DNA of 64,000 nt, from positions 1 to 64,000 of the forward strand of contig CAZHSI010000004.1 in NCBI GenBank assembly GCA_964535195.1, read 5' to 3'. The translations under genes and the position numbers were made by a program. Every line of letters begins with the position of its first letter. Positions within the stretch are counted from its first letter, which is position 1. The stretch is from UBA9339 sp964535195 (GTDB lineage: Bacteria; Pseudomonadota; Gammaproteobacteria; UBA9339). The notes beneath the pieces were generated by a model. That model saw only the letters and a program-made list of their open reading frames with translations, ran no database searches and had not been told where the DNA came from. Shown piece by piece: positions 59,726 to 64,000 of the stretch.

Positions 59726-61126
59726 CTAAATAGTATTAACGGTTTTACTTATTTTTGTTGCCAGCTCTGCTGCGTTGCCAATATAGCTGTTCGGCGTAAG
59801 TTTAAGCAGTTTTTGCTTAATATTTTGTGGTATGTCTAGTTTCTTTATAAAAGAGTGGAGAGTTTTTTTGTCTACTTTTTTGCCGCGAGTTAATACCTTC
59901 ATTTGTTCATAGGGATTTTTTCCTTTAAAACGGCGCATAATGGTTTGTATTGCTTCTGCGAGTACTTCCCAGTGATTATCCAGATCTTTTTCAATTATTT
60001 TATGGTCAATGGTTAGTTTGTTTAATCCCTTCTCGATCGATTTATACGCCAAAATTGAGTAACCAATAGCTACCCCCAAATTGCGCATAACTGTAGAATC
60101 AGATAGATCTCTCTGCCAGCGTGAAATTGGTAGTTTACTTGAAAAATGTTCAAAAAGAGCGTTTGCTAAGCCTAAATTACCCTCAGCATTTTCAAAATCG
60201 ATTGGATTGATCTTGTGCGGCATGGTAGAGGATCCGACCTCGCTCAATTTCGGCTTTTGGTGCAAATAACCAATAGAGATATAGTGCCAAATATCACGGC
60301 AAAGGCTGATAAGGATAGTATTGAAGCGTGCTAAAATATTGCAATATTCCGCAATCCAGTCGTGCGGCTCAATTTGGGTTGTATATGGGTTCCAAGTTAG
60401 GTTAAATTTTTCGACAAATTTCTGTGAAATTATTTGCCAGTTTACCTTAGGATATGCGGCGATAAGCGCGTTGTAACTACCGACGCTGCCATTGAATTTG
60501 CCAAGAATGGGGGTGATAAGTAGGTAATCAAATTGTCGTGTTAGCCGATAAGCAAAGTTAGCGAATTCTTTACCAAAGGTGGTTGGAGTAGCGGCTTGAC
60601 CATGAGTGCGAGAGAGCATAGGAACTTCAGCATAGTTATTTGCCATTTTGCTAAGTTGTAAAATAATTCTCTTCATTAACGGCAGCAATACCTCATCTCG
60701 TGCTTTCGCGAGCTGAAGAGCGTGGCTTAAATTATTGATGTCATCAGAAGTACAACCAAAATGTACAAGTTCTTGATAAGCTTTTAAAGTTTTATGCGTA
60801 GCTAGTTTTCCTTTAAGAAAATACTCAATCGTCTTAACGTCGTGATTAGTTAGATTTTCGATCTCTTTAATATAAGCAGCATCTTTTATGGCAAAGTTTG
60901 CGATTATATTGTGTAGATATGCTATGCTTTTTTTATCAAGAGGTTTGATCTCTTTGATGTGTGCTTCATTAGTTAAAGTTTTTAACCATTCGATTTCTAT
61001 AGTTAAACGCATTAAGATTAAATGCAGCTCACTGAATAGTGGAGTGATATCGGTTAATTGCTCCGCATAGCGTCCATCAAGTGGGCTTAAGGAAGTAATT
61101 GTTGATAGCTTTGTGGTGTTTGGCAT
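59726..61126 (-). CDS. purB: Adenylosuccinate lyase
   Basis: 466 residues, the long type like E. coli (456). Cleaves adenylosuccinate (and SAICAR) in AMP synthesis. Segments: LSPLDGRYAEQLTDITPLFS, LTNHDVKTIEYFL, HFGCTSDDINNLSHALQL, SRTHGQAATPTTFGKEFANF and the fumarase/lyase signature GSSTMPHKINPIDFENAEGN. No other purine genes are in the window; with an NCS2 permease and Tlc it could serve IMP-to-AMP salvage. Confidence 0.96.
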   Translation of the reverse strand: MPNTTKLSTITSLSPLDGRYAEQLTDITPLFSELHLILMRLTIEIEWLKTLTNEAHIKEIKPLDKKSIAYLHNIIANFAIKDAAYIKEIENLTNHDVKTIEYFLKGKLATHKTLKAYQELVHFGCTSDDINNLSHALQLAKARDEVLLPLMKRIILQLSKMANNYAEVPMLSRTHGQAATPTTFGKEFANFAYRLTRQFDYLLITPILGKFNGSVGSYNALIAAYPKVNWQIISQKFVEKFNLTWNPYTTQIEPHDWIAEYCNILARFNTILISLCRDIWHYISIGYLHQKPKLSEVGSSTMPHKINPIDFENAEGNLGLANALFEHFSSKLPISRWQRDLSDSTVMRNLGVAIGYSILAYKSIEKGLNKLTIDHKIIEKDLDNHWEVLAEAIQTIMRRFKGKNPYEQMKVLTRGKKVDKKTLHSFIKKLDIPQNIKQKLLKLTPNSYIGNAAELATKISKTVNTI

Positions 61127-61194
61127 ATACAGCCTTTAAACTATAGAAAACCTAGGCCATTATAGGAGAAAAGTAGTCCAATGGCGAATTTAAA

Positions 61195-61920
61195 TTATAA
61201 GCTATTTATGGAAGCCCGGGTTAATTTGCCATGCTCCATCTTAAAAACGGTATGACAGTATTTTTTTATTAACTTCGTATCGTGGGAGGCAAACACAAAA
61301 ATCTTAGATTTTTTTATGTTTTCTTCAATACGTGCTTTAGCTTTATCTTGAAAATCTTTGTCGCCTACTGAAAACATTTCATCAATTAATAAAATATCAG
61401 GATTAGACATGGTGGCTACGGCAAACATTAGCCGCATTTTCATGCCAGAAGAATAAGTTCTTACTGGTAATTTTAGGTATTCTCCTAAACCAGAAAATTC
61501 CTCAATATCTTTGACTACCTTATCTAGATTTGATATCGAGAGTCCTTTTAAGAGTAAGAGACGACAAATATTTTTAATGCCTGACAATTCTTCATCCATT
61601 CCGGCACCTATATCAATAATGGTAGAAACTGTGCCATTAATGGTAATGTCACCTTTTGCTGCATGATAAATGCCAGCCATAGCACGTAAGAGAGTCGTTT
61701 TTCCAGCGCCATTTCCTCCAACTAGGGCAACTCTATCACCAGCGTGCAAAGTAAAAGAGGCGTCTTTTACAGCAGTTACGACGTCTCGTCCAATATCTCT
61801 ATGAATCATGCCTCCGGATAAGGAGGATATGAGCTGGTTACGTAAACTAAAAGAACGACTATTATATAAATTATATTCTATAGTAACATTGTTAAATCGT
61901 ATTTCTGGAGAGGATATCAT
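61195..61920 (-). CDS. wzt: Polysaccharide ABC exporter ATP-binding protein (Wzt-like)
   Basis: 241 residues. Walker A GGNGAGKTTLLRAMAGIY, signature-region LPVRTYSSGMKMRLMFAVAT, Walker B NPDILLIDEMFSVGDKDFQD and FASHDTKLIKKYCH. The short form without the C-terminal carbohydrate-binding domain, like KpsT or simple Wzt. Start overlaps the wzm stop as ATGA, so tightly coupled. Exports O-antigen or capsule across the inner membrane. Confidence 0.88.
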   Translation of the reverse strand: MISSPEIRFNNVTIEYNLYNSRSFSLRNQLISSLSGGMIHRDIGRDVVTAVKDASFTLHAGDRVALVGGNGAGKTTLLRAMAGIYHAAKGDITINGTVSTIIDIGAGMDEELSGIKNICRLLLLKGLSISNLDKVVKDIEEFSGLGEYLKLPVRTYSSGMKMRLMFAVATMSNPDILLIDEMFSVGDKDFQDKAKARIEENIKKSKIFVFASHDTKLIKKYCHTVFKMEHGKLTRASINSL

Positions 61921-62702
61921 ACTAAATATGGCACCTCCTTTATCATCTTACGGTATATTATTGGAGTAAGTATTATTCCTACAATTAATATAATTAAACA
62001 TACCCATAGAGGTTCGTAGGCTGTCAAGCCAGAATATAATGGATCGCGCATTACTCTAATAAAGCTGGAGAATGGATTGATGTACATTAGCATTTTTATC
62101 GATTCTACTTGTTGTGATTTGAAAATAACTGGCGTTAAGAAAAATATTAGCGGCATTACAGATCCCAAAATTAATTCTATGTCTCTAAACCTGACCCCCA
62201 TTAGGGCTAATGCTAAAGATAACCAAAATAAATTAGCTAATACTAAAGAAAATCCAATAAGGAATAATAAGTAATCTAAGTGGCTTTTTAGAATGCCAAA
62301 AAATATACATATAGCTATAATAATCAAAGCATTATGTGCTAACATGATCAGGTGCTTAAAAAGATGTTTAAAAACAAAAAATATGTATGGGGTAGGATGC
62401 CCTTTGATTATAGAAGCATTAGAGACAAATATGGTGGGAGCTTCAACGATACACCCTGACATGAAGTTCCAAAATACCAAGCCTAAGGTAATAGATGGAA
62501 TAATTTCTTTGAACGGTTGATTAAAAACGGTTCCCCAAACAAAGCCCAAGCCAACAACTCCTATCATGGTGGCAAGCACAATCCAAAATGGACCAAGAAA
62601 GCTTCTGCTGTAGCGAGCTTTAGTATCACCCCAGGCAAAATGTAAGGCCACCCCAAGCATTTTATAAGACTTTTTTATATCTGACCAAAGCGACAGAGTC
62701 AT
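61917..62702 (-). CDS. wzm: Polysaccharide ABC exporter permease (Wzm-like)
   Basis: 261 residues, six membrane helices, ABC-2 family. Typical start DIKKSYKMLGVALHFAWGDT, then KARYSRSFLGPFWIVLATMI, and LTPVIFKSQQVESIKMLMYI with NPFSSFIRVMRDPLYSG near the end. ATG overlaps the manC stop as ATGA. Forms the channel with Wzt. Confidence 0.88.
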   Translation of the reverse strand: MTLSLWSDIKKSYKMLGVALHFAWGDTKARYSRSFLGPFWIVLATMIGVVGLGFVWGTVFNQPFKEIIPSITLGLVFWNFMSGCIVEAPTIFVSNASIIKGHPTPYIFFVFKHLFKHLIMLAHNALIIIAICIFFGILKSHLDYLLFLIGFSLVLANLFWLSLALALMGVRFRDIELILGSVMPLIFFLTPVIFKSQQVESIKMLMYINPFSSFIRVMRDPLYSGLTAYEPLWVCLIILIVGIILTPIIYRKMIKEVPYLV

Positions 62703-64000
62703 TTAACACATCCTCTATAATAAATATCTTCAAACCTTTGAATATCATCTTCACCAAGATAGTTGCCGGTTTGTACCTCGATTATAACTAAAATTTCTGA
62801 ATTTGAAACGTTTGACAATCTGTGTTTGCATCCTGCAGGAATATATGTAGATTGGCTAACATTAAGCAATAACTCTTGGTTGCCGTTAATAACCTTTGCT
62901 TGTCCTGCAACTACTACCCAATGTTCAGAACGGTGTTTGTGTGATTGTAGGCTAAGGCTCGCACCAGGACTAACCTCAATCCGTTTAATTTTAAAGTTAC
63001 TTTGTTCTTCAAGAATCGTATAGCTACCCCAAGGTCTATGTACGGTGAGATGAGTTTCATGAGCTTGGTGTTTGGAATTGGCTAAGTTGTTGTAGATATT
63101 TTTAACATCTTGAGCGTTGTTTTTGTTAGCTATCAATAACGCGTCTGGGGTATCAACAACAACCAAATTATCAACTCCGATTGCTGCAATCAAACGGTTG
63201 GTTCCTTCAATATAACAGTTACTGACTTTATCAATAATTGTTGTAGCATTTATGGCATTACCATTGTCATCACTTTTGATGGTTTGGCTAATAGCATTCC
63301 AGCTGCCAATATCGCTCCATCCGATATTGCATGGAACCACTGATACTTTATTAGATTTTTCCATTACGGCATAATCTATAGAGCTGTCTCTTACGTTCTG
63401 GAAGTTTTCAGCATCTATATTAAATATATTGTCGTTGCTTCTTGTAACTGAGGCATCGAAACAGATTTGCGATGCAGAAAGGATATCAGGGCAATACTGT
63501 GCCATCTCCTCTAGCATTACTTGTGCTTTAAAACAAAACATCCCAGAATTCCATAAATATTTACTTGATGCTAAATATTCTTTGGCTTTGTCAATGGATG
63601 GTTTTTCTACGAATTTTTTTACGGTGCCATCATGGTCAAACTCTATGTATCCATAGCCAGTTTCTGGCGCATTTGGTACAATGCCAAATGTTACAATTCT
63701 ATCTTGATCAGAAGCTAATTTATTTGCTTGACCCACGGCATTACTAAATGCTTCTTGGTCGGTTATTAAATGATCCGATGGCAAAATAAGTAATGTTTCA
63801 TTTTTATTAATTTTATTTGCGACCCATAAGCATGACATAGCAATAGCAGCAGCAGTATTTTTGCCAAATGGTTCAAGAATATATCGGAATTTTATTGTTT
63901 GTTTTTGTATGTCATGTGGTAATTCCTCCCATTCTTTATTGATTTTGAATAAAAACTCTCCATTGGTGACATTTATTATGCCATTAGGGCGAAGGCCCAT
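62699..64000 (-). CDS. manC: Mannose-1-phosphate guanylyltransferase / mannose-6-phosphate isomerase, 5' end beyond the edge
   Basis: 434 codons visible; the frame is open at the right edge and the N-terminal nucleotide-binding signature (GGSGTRLWPLSR) is missing, so about 60 residues lie outside. Visible parts: YILEPFGKNTAAAIAMSCLW, LLILPSDHLI, TFGIVPNAPETGYGYIE, VEKPSIDKAKEYL, WNSGMFCFKAQVML, PCNIGWSDIGSWNAI, and a C-terminal cupin PMI domain (HRPWGSYTILEEQSNFKIKR, SLQSHKHRSEHWVVVAGQAK). Makes GDP-mannose from mannose-1-phosphate, precursor of mannose-, rhamnose- or fucose-containing chains exported by wzm/wzt downstream. Confidence 0.93.
   Translation of the reverse strand: MGLRPNGIINVTNGEFLFKINKEWEELPHDIQKQTIKFRYILEPFGKNTAAAIAMSCLWVANKINKNETLLILPSDHLITDQEAFSNAVGQANKLASDQDRIVTFGIVPNAPETGYGYIEFDHDGTVKKFVEKPSIDKAKEYLASSKYLWNSGMFCFKAQVMLEEMAQYCPDILSASQICFDASVTRSNDNIFNIDAENFQNVRDSSIDYAVMEKSNKVSVVPCNIGWSDIGSWNAISQTIKSDDNGNAINATTIIDKVSNCYIEGTNRLIAAIGVDNLVVVDTPDALLIANKNNAQDVKNIYNNLANSKHQAHETHLTVHRPWGSYTILEEQSNFKIKRIEVSPGASLSLQSHKHRSEHWVVVAGQAKVINGNQELLLNVSQSTYIPAGCKHRLSNVSNSEILVIIEVQTGNYLGEDDIQRFEDIYYRGCVK

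Overview
The window looks like a core chromosomal segment of a low-GC, host-dependent gammaproteobacterium. Gammaproteobacterial gene orders recur: cmk-rpsA-lapA-lapB, comEC-msbA-lpxK, rpsU-dnaG-rpoD, orn/queG/nnr-tsaE-amiB-mutL, rodZ-hisS-yfgM, diaA-dolP and rplM-rpsI-sspA-sspB. A Tlc-type ATP/ADP translocase (27141-28592), a family almost confined to obligate intracellular bacteria and plastids, points to an intracellular energy parasite. A candidate eukaryotic-like OTU deubiquitinase (13851-14924) fits the same life style. A Legionellales-type organism (Coxiella, Rickettsiella or Berkiella relatives) is my best guess, but the species cannot be read from the sequence.

Layout. 1-3.0 kb: end of a large beta-repeat exoprotein, a FecR-domain protein and a Skp-like chaperone. 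3.3-10.0 kb: gyrA, cmk, rpsA, lapA, lapB. 10.0-15.0 kb: a ZIP transporter, a decayed LD-carboxypeptidase, accA, tilS and the OTU-like candidate. 15.0-20.1 kb: comEC, msbA, lpxK. 20.3-25.9 kb: a divergent MATE-like membrane protein, a 4Fe-4S membrane protein, a cation/proton antiporter and a DEAD-box helicase. 25.9-30.0 kb is the accessory zone: a GC-rich hairpin-rich stretch, tRNA-Asn, three gene remnants, tlc, two double-glycine-leader peptides, tRNA-Arg and an IS4-type transposase remnant. 30.0-36.8 kb: hcp, tRNA-Ile(CAU) and the rpsU-yqeY-dnaG-rpoD operon. 36.9-54.0 kb: housekeeping blocks (tsaD, plsY, orn, queG, nnr, tsaE, amiB, mutL, rodZ, hisS, yfgM, diaA, dolP, M50 protease, sspBA, tRNA-Gln, rpsI, rplM, purine permease). 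54.0-61.1 kb: uvrB, a DtxR/MntR-type regulator, argD, an AEC transporter, a third bacteriocin-like leader peptide and purB. 61.2-64.0 kb: wzt, wzm and manC of a surface polysaccharide locus cut by the right edge.

How it fits together. Envelope biogenesis dominates (lapAB, msbA, lpxK, amiB, rodZ, dolP, skp, plsY, wzm/wzt/manC). Nucleotide acquisition is shared by Tlc, a hypoxanthine/guanine-type permease and PurB. tRNA quality is represented by tilS together with its substrate tRNA-Ile(CAU), tsaD/tsaE and queG.

The most interesting unannotated signals are three short ORFs with double-glycine-type leaders, the OTU-like protein with a GHYDLI motif, a dispersed family of roughly 100-bp hairpin-forming intergenic repeats (five recognisable copies), and a structured GC-rich segment before tRNA-Asn. 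All family assignments come from reading motifs by eye; no database search was run.
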